Positions 25,301-38,075 of a stretch of 64,000 bases of DNA are shown one piece after another; position 1 is the stretch's first letter, and each line of letters opens with the position of its first letter. The DNA comes from Dasyornis broadbenti (lineage: Eukaryota; Chordata; Aves; Passeriformes; Dasyornithidae), in assembly GCA_013397935.1 (NCBI GenBank), contig VZRN01005851.1, forward strand, positions 1,973,072-2,037,071, in the 5' to 3' direction. Under the pieces are notes generated by a model. That model was not told where the DNA came from. It saw only the letters and a list, made by a program, of their open reading frames with translations, and made no database searches. A program made the translations under genes and the position numbers.

Positions 25301-27892
25301 GGCTCTGAGTGAAAGCTGCCTAGTTCCTGGCATTTTTTCCTAGAAAACCGTGACACTTTTTGGTTTTAAGTCAAATGTGCAGGACAGGACAGACCTTGGG
25401 GTTCAGCCATGAACGGTAACACTGGATACTTTGGTACAGGATCATTTGCAGAGATCACCTTCTGTTCTAGAGGCTGGAGAAGAGACCACATGAGTTAAGT
25501 GGAGCACACCGTGAAGATGCTTTTTCAGCTAATATTTGTTTTAACTACGTGATTGACCAAAGGCTACAATGATAGTGAGCCTGTGTAAAGGTAGGAGACG
25601 CTGGAAACACCTTCTGGTGGCTCCAGTTGCCAGGGAAACAAAGTTCTCTTGTCTCTCTGCATCCAGAAATGTGTAGCTCTCTGCATGAGCACAGCTCTCA
25701 GGAAATGGTGTGTTTTATGCTCTTCAAAGTCCTGCAAGGGAGAGGAAGGGGGGGAAAAGGAGACAAGAAAGAATATGTAATGCTACCTAAACAGTTTTTG
25801 TACACATAATTGTTCACAGCAGACTAAATATTCAGCATAAGACTTGTGTTTTGCTTTTACTTGTAGATAACAGAAGGTCATGCTACACGTTTTTAAAAGT
25901 TACTGGTACAGACCTCCATTGTGACCTTCAGAAACCAACCCAATGAAATGCTGAGCACTGGCATAGCTTCTGTCCCAAGACATGTCCACCTTCCTCAGAA
26001 AAGTCCCTGGGCAGGTATGAAGACAGTAGCCATCCTCAAAGTGCAGGGAGGGACTGGAGCAGGTGTTGAAAGGTTTCTGACCCTAGCCCTCTAAAAACTT
26101 GGGATGTTACACAGAGAAGAGCTAACAGGCAATCGGGAGGTCTGTGGCTGGGATTAGGAATTCGGAAGATCCCAGCAGGAGGCTATCTGCTTTGCTCTGC
26201 TGTCACCCTGCCTCCCCCCAGCAATACTTCCATCACAGCTGGCCAAGGCACACGTGCCAGGACCTTGGAGCAGAGGCAGAATTGTCAAAATAAGTCACTA
26301 CTTTGCCATCTTCCCTGCATTTCATTTCATCAAGATCCTCAGCTGAAGTTTTATAACTTCTCACTGTTCTGGAGCAGGCTAGAGCTGTGACTCCAGAGGA
26401 AACACAAGGATGTCTAAAGCAGCCGAATGTGAGCTACAAAACAACTTTTAAGACTTCTCTTCAAAAGAGAAAATTGTGGTATTCTTCAGACATCTGTATA
26501 AAAATACAGATAGTTGATCTACAGACCAGTTCATCTGATACAGATTTTTTTAACGAAGAAAAACAACTAAACAAACAAAAAACCACACAAACCAGCCAAA
26601 CAAAAAGAAACAATGACAGAACAAAACAATTTTCTCTCTCTAATTATTATTTACAATTACTTCTTTTGTGGGCATTTTCAGTTAATCGTCTTTCACAGCA
26701 AGTTGGCTTCCCAGCATGTAGAAGCACAGTGCTGCTGGTATGTGGTTACACTGTTCCAGGGAGGGAACACAATCTGAACATCCACTCAACTTTGGTTCTG
26801 AGACAGGAGATGATGTTGATGCCATTCATAAGTTTTATGGGAATAAATAAAAGCCACTTTAAGATTAGCCTGGTTGTTTCTTTTTAGGATGATCCCAGTG
26901 GATTGTGTGGGATAAGTACTGACTTTTCCCCAAAGAGCTCAAGATCCTGCAGTCTTCTCTTTACCTTTTTAACAAGAAAAGATGGTTGATTCATTTCCAG
27001 GAAGCATAGGAACTGTGTTGATTATACGAAAATAATACCAAAATCTTAATCTTCTTTGCTTGAGACTTAGAATTGTTTGTTGACTTCTTCCAGGGTCTGG
27101 CAGAAGTAAGACAGAAAAATTATGTAGCTGAAGCTAGAAAAAAGTAAATTTTTCATACAGCCCCTAAACCTTGCCCCTCTTACCTCTTCTGCCTCCTGTT
27201 TTTGGTATCTTCATTCATGCATAATTAATGGCTTAAAGACAAGTGTTGTGTTCAAAGAGGAGTGAATTTAGATCTCTGAATAAGGGTTGTGCTTGCACCA
27301 GAGGACTAAACCAGCCTCTGCTGACTCTGGAACAGAGTGGCTGCTGACTCCAGGATGGAGTTGGGAACGCTAAACCCCACTTAGTTGTTCCCTCTTCCCT
27401 TTTCCCAGGAAGGGAATCAAGTCCTCTCAGTCGCTCAGTTAATGCTATAAAGAACCTAGAGCTGCAGAACAGTGCAGTAATAGTGATGCTAAGAGTGGAG
27501 AGCTCCAAATAAAGCAAGGCATGGAGGACACAGTTTTCTTCAGTGCAGGAGGATGGAAGTGACCTTACTTAAACACGTACCAGTGATGTTCACAAAACAA
27601 ACTCTCAGTTACTTGAGGTTATTTGGGTTTATTTAAGTCACACTGAACAAAGGGCTGTGAACTGACAGGCTCAAGCTCGAACTCAAACTCAAGGGTCAGG
27701 GTGAAGCCCAAAAGTTGTCAAACTATCCAGAAAGCCCATTTAGCCAGAGCACACACAAAAAGAACTGTCTGTGAGGGGGGATGAGTGCCAGCGGGGGCTC
27801 TGACAACGGGGCTGAGGTGGCCCTTCACAGCCCTCTCCCTCCCTACTCTGCCTGCTCTGTCATGTAGCCATGCTCAGTTTTCTTCCTGGTTA
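22331..27892. other. Upstream intergenic DNA without a supported gene
   Basis: No exon with family resemblance was seen on either strand. The stretch 22499-23137 (+) is open for about 212 codons, but it reads from a TTG and resembles nothing I know. The ORF at 26387-26887 (+) crosses a simple AAACA-rich tract and is likely chance. No interspersed element is clear here. Confidence 0.6.
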
Positions 27893-28920
27893 TATTTCAT
27901 AGAATCACGAAAGAATTCATTAAGGATGTGAAAGATCTGTAAGATCATGTATTCCAATAGTTAACTGAGTTTTGCCAAGCCCACCATTAAACCATGTCTC
28001 CAGGTGCCACATCTGCATCATAAATACTTTCAGGGATAGTGACCCCACCACTTCCCTGTTCAGTCTGTTCCAAAGTTTGATAACCCTTTAGAAATTTTTA
28101 CTAATATCCAATCTAAACCTCCCCTTGAGCAGCTAGAGGCCATGTCCTGGGGTTCTGTCATTTGTTACCTGGGAGAAAATACTGACTCCCACCTGGCTAC
28201 AACCTCAATTCAGATAGTAGTAGGGAGTGATAAGGTCTCCTCTGAGGTTTCTTTTCTCCAGACTTAACAACCCCAGCTCCCTCAGCCACTTCACCACCTC
28301 CATTGCCCTTCGCCGGACATGCTCCAGCACCTCAGTGTCTTTCTTGTAGTGAGTGGCCTAAAACTGGACACAGGATTCCAGGTGTGGCCTCACCAGTGCC
28401 AAATACAGCGGGACTATCACTGCCCTGGTCCTGCTGGCCATGCTATTGCTCATCCAAGCCAGGATGCCAGTGGCTTCTTGGCCACCTGAGCACACACTGG
28501 CTTATGTTCAGCTGGCTGTCAACCAACACCCCCAGGTCATTTTCTGCTGGGCAGCTTCCCAGGCACTTGTCCCCAAGCCTGTAGCACTGCCTGGAGCTTT
28601 TGTGACCCAAGTGTAGAATCCAGCACTTTGTTGAAACTCAGGCAATTCACCTCAGCTCATGGATTCAGCCTCTCCAGATCCCTCTGCAGAGCCTTCCAGC
28701 CCTCCAGTAGATCAACACTCCTTGGTGTCAGCTGCAAACTGGCAGAGCGTGGACTTGATCCGCTCTTCCAGATCGTTGATAAAGATATTAAACAGGAACG
28801 TTCCCAAAACTGAGCCCTGGGGAACACCACCTGTGACCGGCCACCAGCTGGACATGACTCCATTCCCTACAACTCTCTGGGCCTGGCCACCCAGGCAGAT
28901 TTTACTCAGTAAAGAGTAAA
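27893..28920 (-). mobile_element. CR1 LINE fragment, about 1 kb of 3' region
   Basis: Read on the minus strand, this follows the CR1 3' region. It has blocks corresponding to the GGAACATGTCCAGCTG-type region near 28850, the tract about the last ORF2 portion and 3' UTR (28250-28450), and the tail TCATAGAATCA at 27897-27907 as plus-strand complement. The reading frame is broken by many stops, so it is an inactive 5'-truncated copy. Confidence 0.85.
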
Positions 28921-30559
28921 CTCATCCAAGCTGTGAGCAGCCATGCTCACAACTGCTTAGCAGTGTCAAACAACAGCAAGGTACATATTTTAAGCCTTTC
29001 GCAGTCATTTGCTTCAGCATGTTTACAAAGTAAAAAATAAAAATTAAGCTCATGTATAAACGTCACAAGGAGCACAGATAGCCGTTTTATGCTGTCTTGT
29101 TTGATGCTGTTACTAAACCGTAGATTACAAAGCGTGAAAATTAATCTGAAATCTCTTGCCAATGTTTTGCAGCATAAGGATGTGCACCTTTTGAGACATT
29201 TGTTTAAATAAGCGATGCAAGAAGAAAATTAGCCTGGGATCAATTTGTCATTTGCTTAAAGCTGAGCTGGCTATAAAGCTGGAAAATTCAGGCTCCACTT
29301 AGAAAGGTACTTAGTGGGACACATAAAATACTAAGTCCAATTTTATTGTCATTACTTACTGTGTGTAGCACCACTAAATTCAATGATACTATTCATGGAA
29401 TAAAAATACCAGGCTAAAAATTTCTTTTCTAAAAGACAAGGAGGAGGGGAAAGAAAAGAAAATCAATAGAAGTATAACAGAAATCACAAGAACAACACAA
29501 ACTGAACAAAACCTACAGAAGCAGAAAGTGTTGACTAGGCATTAGTGCAACCAAGAGGCATCAAGAAGAAATATCAAGTGAGAAATAACAATTTGGCAGG
29601 AGAACAAAGAAAATCATCAAAGACTTTGTCATTACACTGAAGTACACACCGTTATCAGGTCGTCTTGACCTTTTTTTCTGATTTCACCGCTTTTGCTGTT
29701 AGTATAACTGCCTATTATAACAAATTATCAGCATATTCATAAAGTAAATGGCACCAAGACAGTCCTTTTTTATTTTAATAAACTAGAATCCCGTTCAGCT
29801 AATATTCCAAAGCACTTTTCCGTTGTGGTGAAAGAAGATTACTAATTGCTTTAGGTTGGTAATTGCTCTACATACCAAAAGATCTTTTTAGTAAATGCAA
29901 AGATCCTTTGAAATCTCAAGAACAGAAAGTCTTTTATGGCCCAATGGCTTTATTTTCAATGTTTTAATAGTATGATTTAAGTGAAGACACAAGTAAGTCT
30001 TTACTGCCTGAGGCTTCATACTTGCTCTGCCACATAGTGACAGAAACTGCTACTTTCTACCAGTAGGGAGAGTTGGCCAGTCAGGCATCTTATACAGATG
30101 GCTGTTAAAGAAAATGAAATAATCTGGGGTTTATTCATGAAGACTATGGAAGGACAATACATCAAACATGCATAAAAATGCTTAATTCCTACTACAGTAA
30201 AAAACCCCCGCTGATTAGCTTTAGAAAGCACAAGACATACATACAGCCAGTCATGTTCCTGGCATGTAACCCATGGTTTCACTTTCATCCTGCAGACAGA
30301 AACTCTCCTAGAAAATATTCACCTTAGAAGGACTGAATCCAGCAGTCAGTTTCTTATGCAGTTACACGGTTTCTAAGAAAATCTGTTTCATAATTAAAAC
30401 CAATGTTACTTCTAAAGTTTACCAGAATGTAAACACTTTTTATAAGGTACAACACTAAGCAGCTTTGCAAAACCAACAGACAAATTCCCTGAGACTGTCC
30501 TGTGATCAGCTGGCAGCGACATTGTCTTGCATAGCAGGTTTTCATCAAGCCAGAAAACA
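28921..30559. other. Non-coding, no recognised element
   Basis: AT-rich sequence without a supportable gene or repeat. The parts 29100-29290 and 29640-29900 are complex, non-repetitive and contain homeodomain-like TAATTGC words. Nothing more can be said without cross-species comparison. Confidence 0.5.
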
Positions 30560-30725
30560 TGTTGCCCTGAGAGGTGATAAATGCCCCCTCCCCGAAAACT
30601 CAAGGTCAGGCTGGGCAGGGCTGTGAGCACCCTGATCTGGTTCAGAATGTCCCCACTCATTGCGGGTGGGTGGACTAGACGGCCTTTAAAATTCTCCTCG
30701 GAACCAAAGTATTCTTTGGTTCTGA
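30560..30725 (+). mobile_element. CR1 LINE 3' fragment
   Basis: The order CTCAAGGTCAGGCTGGGCAG, GAGCACCCTGATCTGGTTCA, GTGGACTAGACGGCCTTTAA matches the CR1 3' end on the plus strand. It ends near an ATTCTTT tail that also forms a 9-base-stem hairpin (30701-30722). Confidence 0.85.
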
Positions 30726-31038
30726 GGTCTGTAAATAACTCGTTCCTGAACAAAACAGCCATTTATTTCAAAGGCACATTTTTACTACTGAGGAGGAAAA
30801 ATGTATACACACAACGAGACTGAGAGAGAGGGGGAGCTCCAGCAGCTGAGGCTGGCAAATGGCACTTTTAGGCTTTAGCCTTTTCTCTTGGAGCCAGTTC
30901 ATTGTAGATGAATAAGTATTCAGAGAAAGACAACTTTCCAATACCAATTTAACCTGTAAATTCTAGTAATAAAACTTATATACTTCAATGTAAGTAATAA
31001 AATCATCTCACTATATTTTTAGGTGCAAATCTGAGTGT

Positions 31039-31054
31039 CTTACTTACTTACTTA
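31039..31054 (+). repeat. CTTA tetranucleotide microsatellite
   Basis: Four perfect CTTA units. Confidence 0.85.
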
Positions 31055-32314
31055 TAAATCTGAACTTTTGACTGCTGATTTTGATTTATTTTTACGTTGA
31101 TTTTTAGCATGTGTTTATGGGATACTGTATACTTTAAAGTTTCACATGATGCTTGCAGAATGCTTGATCCACCTTTTAAATTAATGGAGAGTTAGGAAAG
31201 TGTCAAAAACTATTCAGATAAGATTTATTGTCTCAGCTAGTCAGCAAAAATATTCAGATGAAGTTATGCGCCCTCTAGCAAGATATGTTTACTAATTATG
31301 ATGTTAAAATTGTTACATAAGAGGCTAAAAGTCATAAAGAAAAACTTATTTAGGGAAAATTATGTCCTACTGTTCTGGAACAGTCATGTGAGTGTAACAA
31401 GATTAAAATATGTATTTCAGAATTGAAAATGCTGAATCCTTCTCATGCTGCCTATCAGTGACCCACACAGCACTGTTTCAGACACCGCAGCATACCTGTC
31501 ATCTCAGAAGAGAGTTTCAGAGATCACCTCAGACATATTCAGAGATGAATCCTCACTCCAAGAAAATGAGGCTCTGGGTTATATAGACAGGTCCACTGAG
31601 TGCAAAGGATCATCATAAAGTGTTCTTTGTATTTTTCGTAAAAATGGAGTGTACCTCTGGCAATTAAATTTCCCTCCATTATTAGGAATACTGAAAACTA
31701 GGACCAGCTTCTAGGAACTGAAGACAATGAAAGAGACAAGAACTATTCTACAGGAGAAGCGACACTCTAAATTTTGTATGTAGCCTGGACAATAGAAGTA
31801 TGAACCATTTGAGGCCCCCGCTCTTTTACCTTTGTTGCCTCTGAAAAGAAATTTTAAAAAGGAATGATCCTAAGGCTGCTGCAAAGAGTTACATACCTGG
31901 GTTTCTATAGGTGTCATGGGAGGAAAAAGCAGATAAGCTCTTCCTATAATTAGATTTCTCTTCTTTTGAATGCCCATGGCAACAAAGTAACGAGGTCTCT
32001 TCAGAGTTCATGGGCATCCCTGCTGTTGAGCCAAGCCCCACGAACAAGATCAGTCCCACAGCTCCTGGAAGTGCTTCATACAGGCATGCCAGGTTTTAGG
32101 TGAAGGCCCTCTTTCAGGGATGTTGCCATGGAAGCTTCTTAGTAACTGGGCTCTGACAAGCCTTTGCTGTGCCATTAGCAGCTGGTGGTTTGGCTCAGAG
32201 AGCCTCCAGTCCCTTGGCACTGTGATTAATCTGAAGACCCGTGGTGTGTTTGAGCTGACACTGCTGTTATGTGCCTGTGGTTTGCCTCGACTCGTTAGCC
32301 CTCTGTTCAAACTG

Positions 32315-32388
32315 CTGGTTTTCCTGGTCACACGTTCTTCCTGTAATTCCTCTGGTTTTCCTGGTCACACGTTCTTCCTGTAATTCCT
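32315..32388. repeat. Perfect 37-base tandem duplication
   Basis: Unit 1 at 32315-32351 and unit 2 at 32352-32388 are identical, beginning CTGGTTTTCCTGGTCACACG. Identity implies a recent slippage event, and it is a potential length polymorphism. Confidence 0.95.
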
Positions 32389-32768
32389 ACTCCATAGGTG
32401 CTGGTTTATTCCATGGCTTAGTCCATTCTTCCTAACAAGTATGTATTAAGGAAAAAGTTGTAAAGAAATAGAGTAACTATTTAATGATAAACTGTTGCAA
32501 CTCAACTGTTTCTGCATATCTAAGGTAGTAACATTGTGACAATCAGGTGAAATAGCAACCTTACCTATATTGCGTGAGCTTTCTACAGACATCATTTCTG
32601 CAGTAACTTATTTCAACAAATTGAACACCAGTTTTATTTATTATTTTGCAGACTGTGTTCATTAATGTTGTTTTTTTACAGAGTCTGTCACTTGAAAGGG
32701 TAAGTAAGACTTTATCATTTTCAGATTAATAATTCCTCCTGGAGAGAAAGTGCTTCTGAGAAAGGATC

Positions 32769-32791
32769 CAGGTTCAATACTATTGAACCTG
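32769..32791. repeat. Quasi-palindrome, 11-base arms and 1-base centre
   Basis: CAGGTTCAATA - C - TATTGAACCTG is a perfect inverted repeat. It could form a hairpin or be a dyad binding site. Function is unknown. Confidence 0.9.
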
Positions 32792-33097
32792 TGTGCCAGA
32801 TATACTCACAGCTCCTGCTTCCTCTCTGTGATTGCCCCATGTCGCTTTAGAGTAATGCACAAATAGGTCTTTGGGGTACACTCCACTGAAACAATTTGAA
32901 TCATAATTGTGTATCCAAAAGGTAAATGAATTGCACATGATTTTATCATTTTGCTAAAACTTTGTACATCTCTGAGGTTTGAAAAAGATCTCTTAGGAAG
33001 TATGAATTGATACACAGACCTTCAAAGTGGATTAACATTATGTTCTTTTTGGTACAACAAAGAAATAAGAAAAAGAAAAAATAAGAAAGGATAGAAA

Positions 33098-33290
33098 ATC
33101 AGAGAACATAGTATCATTACGGTTGGAAAAGACCTCTGAGATCTTAAAGTCCAATCACTGACCTAACACTACCAGATCCATCATGAAACCCTGTCCCTAA
33201 GAACTACATCTACACACCTTTTAAGCACTTCCCAGGATGGTGATTCTACCACTTCCTTGGCAGCCTGTTCCAATGACTCATTTAATTCTG
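33098..33290 (-). mobile_element. CR1 LINE 3' fragment
   Basis: On the minus strand it reads in CR1 3' order: CAAGGAAGTGGTAGAATCAC, then TTAAAAGGTGTGTAGATGTA, the GGTTTCATGAT block, a TTAGGTCAGTGATTGGAC-like block and GGTCTTTTCCAACC near 33122-33135. The translated stretch at 33181-33290 is repeat-derived, not a host gene. Confidence 0.9.
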
Positions 33291-36200
33291 ATACAAATTT
33301 ATCTATAGGTGCAAACACCAAAGATATGAGACACATCTGCCGGGTTATAATTTTCTCCTCTTGGGGAGGATTCAATTTTGGGGACTTTAAAATTATATTA
33401 GATATTAAAACAATTTCATTTGTTTCAACAACAGATTTCAGAAATGGCTCCAAAGTAATTCATTGTGTTAAACACTTGGCTCCATAGCTATTCTTCTACC
33501 ATAGAAGATGCATGTATTTTTGCTTCTAAAATGCTATACATGGACATTCCCCCTGAAATGAAATTAAGGTATTAAACCTTCCCCAAGATTGTTTTGGAAA
33601 AGCTTTTTTTCTTTTGACTTTCATATTTTTTCACTCAACGGGAAAGACATATTTGCTTTTCAATCAAATCTGCTGCAATTATATTCTGAACATATAACTA
33701 CTGATCTCTTCACCTTGAGACCCAAACTTGATTTCTACAATATACGTATTTGCCTTTCGAGATACAGACATGTTTAGAAGATGCAATGTGAGATAAAATA
33801 GGATACTTCCCTGGTTCATTTAGATTTTCTTGCCTTCTGAAGTACCAAATTTATTTTACCCTGATAAGCTTAGTGACTCTTCCTCAATTAAAAAAAAAAG
33901 AAATAATTTCTACACTTATCAAATATTTCATTTAAGCAGCATAAAGACAGTTATATGAAAAAAAGAAAAGAAAATGGTAGGTGATATTGAACATTTTCTG
34001 AGATTTGTATAGTTTTACCAACACTATCATTCCCCTTTTCATGTAAAGTCAAATTGTCAGTAGTTAAAACTCAAAAAGACAGGTTATGCCTGACTTAACA
34101 AGGAGAACACTTCCAGAATGAATAATATTTGAAAAACTTGCTTAACCTACGCTATCCTAAATATATTTCCACTGAAAACTGGAAAAACAGAATAAACATT
34201 AAGAAAATATGCTTCCTTTGAAAAATGTTCCCAAAGGCTTGGATGGCTATGAGTAGTTGTTGGGATTAAGCCACTTTGTCAAATCACCAAGTTCAGGAAA
34301 ATAGGCACAAGATTGTGGCCCCCACTGCCTTGCCCCACAGGAGCCAACAGAAAGGTGTCATCAGCAATCCCTGGAGAAAAATTTGTGGACTCCATCGACA
34401 ACAAGCAAAGAAAGTCTACCCCTGCCCCGTCCCATATTCCCCAGTGGAGGGCTATTCCCAGAGGGTTTAAAATCAGCCTTTAAGTTACTGCTGCAGCAGG
34501 ATGAATTGCTCAGCTGTTGTGCTCTCTGAGACACTATTTTTCAGTTTTTAGGCAAACATTTAATACTTTTTGCTTCATGCTAATTTTCAGCCTTTCATGA
34601 TTTTGAGACAAATTGGTAAAGAAGAAAAGGAAAAGATACACAGAGGGAAAGGACAGGGAGGAATATTGTAAGGCTGGAGAGACTGGACAAAGAAAGAGGC
34701 AGTGGTGAACTAAAGCAGATGTCTGCCTGCTGCCTTTAAGACATAATAACTGTAGGAACTATATGGAAAAGTTTTTATTATATGCACTGTAGAGAGAGCC
34801 CAGTCTAAGAAAATAGTCTGTGATTATTTTTTAGCTTCTGAACAGAGACAGTAAACATAATTCTGAGCACTTGAATAGTTTTTCCTACCCATTCCACTTT
34901 AACATTTCTCCCATAGCATATCACATCAGCACACAAATCATTGAATGACACAGAATAAAAGTAGCTGAAAATACAAGGATTTGAGTGATATCTCCCCATA
35001 TTTTTTCAAAATCCAGCCACAGAACAGTAACTTTCAGAAGATTTGATTTGTCTGGCCTGCAGCAAACACATCTCAAGGCTCTCTAAGTTAAACAGGAATT
35101 ACTACTACTACCACTATTTTACAGTTTATTTAACTGCTCGTCCTTTTCTTCTACAAGTCATGTTCAACAGGATGTCTTCCAAGCAAAAACATTCAATCAC
35201 TATGTTCATGCTTTCCTCCATGTTGCCTTTTTACTTCAGAAGTCCATAGGAAATACCATAAAATTACTTATTTTCCACCTGATTACAAGGTGGATGTGAA
35301 AATTAACCTCCTTTACAAACACATTTAATAAGTTTATTTTTTAAAAATGCTTTGAAGTAAATCACCCAAAACAAATTGAAGTTAGACTTGAATTAAAAAC
35401 AGATCCTCTGAAGTTCTGTGATTTCACTGCTTGATTTCTGCTTTTGTTAGGCCCCTTTGTTACCTGCTGTTCTGTAGTCTGATATGGAGAACCTTCTAGA
35501 GCCACAAGGGCAGACACAGGCAGGACCATCAGCTGATAAATGTTTGCCGCCTTCAGCTTCACCACTGTGAAATTAACTTCTTTTTTGGAATTGGAAAAAC
35601 AAAAAAGTGCTCAAAACAGCAGAAAATCTACCCTGGGTTGAAGGCTTATTTCCCATTTCTCTGCCTTTCCCTTCTAGTTTTCTCCCTTCAAAACCCTGTA
35701 GTCTTTGATCAAGGAATGTATTTATAGAACAAAAACAGACACTATTTCACAAACCATCTAGGTAGTTCCAATAGGACTAGCTAACAGGACTAATAAATCT
35801 GAGGTAATAAAACCTAAAGGAAGAATAGAGGGAAAATCCTGAGCATTTTCCAGAATAATTACAGAATAACAACCATTGATTGCTTCACCATTATGACTGT
35901 ATCTGACATTGACAGTGTTTATGGTTTTTAGAAAACATAGTAAAGGAAATTTTGGGTACATAAAAGATGGAAATTCTACACTGAATTCTTCCTAACTGCA
36001 CATCCTGCCTTCTTTAAAAGCTTTAAACAGACTTCTATCTAGCTCCTATGAGGTAAAACTTGCAGATAAATTTTCATAAGAAGAATTTGGTGAATTGTTT
36101 CTTTGTCGTTAAATTAAAAAAAAAAATACTTGGAAGAACAGTTATGTTTTCATTTGAGTACTTCTAATTAAGTCTACATAAATTTACTGTACATAAGCAT

Positions 36201-37589
36201 CTAAGAAAAATGACAGTCATTTAGTATGAAAGCATTTTTTTTTCAAGCTTGTTTTGATTATGAACACAATTAAATATTTAATATTTGAAAGGGGGACCAA
36301 GGATGGATATCAAGCGGCTTTTTTAATATTAGAAAAAATGCACAAGTGATAAACACTACTTTTGCAATTATACTAACACAATCTTCATGGTTAATATAGA
36401 AGGCAAAGCTATAAACCAGCATAATAGTCCATCAAGTTTATATACACTCTATCTAGTTTATATATGTTTTGCAGAGATGACATGCTTCCAGTCTAGATAA
36501 AAATGTAGAAGAACATGTTATTCCTGAAGTTAGTCAGCATGCTGTTCCCAGAGAACCACTCAATCCCAGACCTACAGACAGTAAGAGATTGTCAAAAATG
36601 TGTTGTTCCTAATGGATAAATTGTTCTCAAATGGACATTTGGAAAACACAAATTTATAAAACACTTAATCATTTAGCACATTTTTAAGTGTACTTGGTTT
36701 GGAAGGAATTAGGTGTACATCACTTCTGTTGGTTTCTGCTTTCCTGATATAATTAATAAAATAGTGCACTGTGCCCCAGGTAACTAATCTAAGGCAAGCC
36801 AGGTCAGTGATCACCATGGAGACCTTTAAGAACTCATAAATGTTTAAAAAATAAAATCAGCTGTCCTAGAGGTACTGGAGCAATTCCTGTTCTGTTTAAA
36901 ACCTTCCTCTTTTGCCTCTGCCGCGTATGAGGCTCCTAATGAACTCTCTCTCCAACCACTCCACTAAACATATCTCATGAATTAAGTACTTTTGATTATT
37001 CCTTTGACAAACTGGGTTAAAATTGGCCAATAACTTTAAAAGCTATTAAAAGAGACAGAAAGAAAGATGCAAGAGGCATTTAGTTTTCTTAATTTTACCG
37101 AAAAACAAGTGATACAATTTATTATCTACTGAACTGCAGGCATTCTGTATGTAGCACAAGATCATCATGTCAGTTCATACCATGCTTTCAAAACTGACCA
37201 GTTTCCTAAGGCTGGAGATTAAAAGTAGATAGGATTCTGAAAGCACTGCTTTCTGACCCTCCAGTCCAATGAAGGTGAGGTTTTTATAAGTAGGGACTAG
37301 ACCCAGAGATGTTAAAGATGCATAGAAATTTCTCCTGTTTCAGGATAAACATGATGCATAAAAATGAGTCCCTATAGTGGAAGGCATTGGAGATCTGGAT
37401 TGTAACAGCAGCAGAAGGAAGGAACTTGCTTCCATAAATGATTGTCTAATCTATTTTTTATAGATAAGGGAGAAAAAAAGAAAGGAAAGAAAAAACAGAA
37501 TAAAAACTTTGAAGATGAGCTCCTTACAAGGAAATACGTCAACAAAAAATAACTATATGCAACAACAAGTCCATAAAGAATTTTTTTTA
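33291..37589. other. Non-coding stretch, no recognised element
   Basis: AT-rich DNA with short A-runs (33889-33900, 36116-36126) and a purine-rich part at 34610-34700. No exon or interspersed repeat is recognised. Confidence 0.5.
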
Positions 37590-38075
37590 CAAGACATTGA
37601 TCTGTTAGGGCAGGTTCAAAGGAGGGTCAAGAAAATTATCAGAGGACTGTAACATTAGGCTTATGAAGAAAGCCTGAGAGGGGTGGGGTTGTTCAGTCTG
37701 GAGAAGAGAAGGCTCCAAGGAGACTTCACTGTGGCCTTTCCATGCTTAGACGGGGGCTTATAAGAGACACGGAGAAAAGGTTTCACCAGTGCCTATAATA
37801 ACAATACAAAGGGAAACAGTTTTAAACTGACAGTAGGTTTAAACTAGAAGGAATTTCTTATGGTGGGGGTGGTGAGACATTGGAACAAGTTGCCCAGAGA
37901 AGCTGTGGATGCCCCATTGCTGGAAGCATTCAAGAGCAGGCTGGACAATGCTTTGAGAAAACCTAGTCTAGCAAAAGATGTCCCTGCCGCACACAGCAAG
38001 AGGTTTGGACTAGGTGATCTTTAGAGAAGCTTTCCAACCCAAACCATTCTATAATTCTGCAATCCTATAACTTTT
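37590..38075 (+). mobile_element. CR1 LINE 3' fragment, about 0.5 kb
   Basis: The plus strand shows consecutive CR1 landmarks: GGGTTGTTCAGTCTGGAGAA at about 37686, GGCTCCAAGGAGACTTCACT, the GGGAAACAGTTTTAAACTGA region, ACTAGAAGGAATTTCTT, GGAACAAGTTGCCCAGAGAA near 37883, TTTGGACTAGGTGATCTTTA near 38007, then TTCCAACCC and ATTCTATAATTCTG at the 3' tail. It is 5'-truncated and non-coding. Confidence 0.93.

Larger units (their letters stand above)
30726..33097. other. Non-coding stretch
   Basis: No gene supported. It contains a CTTA microsatellite (31039-31054), the 37-base duplication and an 11-base-arm quasi-palindrome at 32769-32791. ORFs around 32050-32383 overlap on both strands and look spurious. 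Confidence 0.5.

Noticed and set aside
26387..26887. 166-codon ORF on the plus strand
   Set aside because: It begins with GTG, runs through an AAACA-rich simple tract and has no domain or splice context. It is probably chance.
33181..33453. ORF on the minus strand with a protein-like EVVESPSWEVLKR stretch
   Set aside because: That stretch is the familiar translation of the CR1 3' region, so it is repeat-derived and not a host gene.
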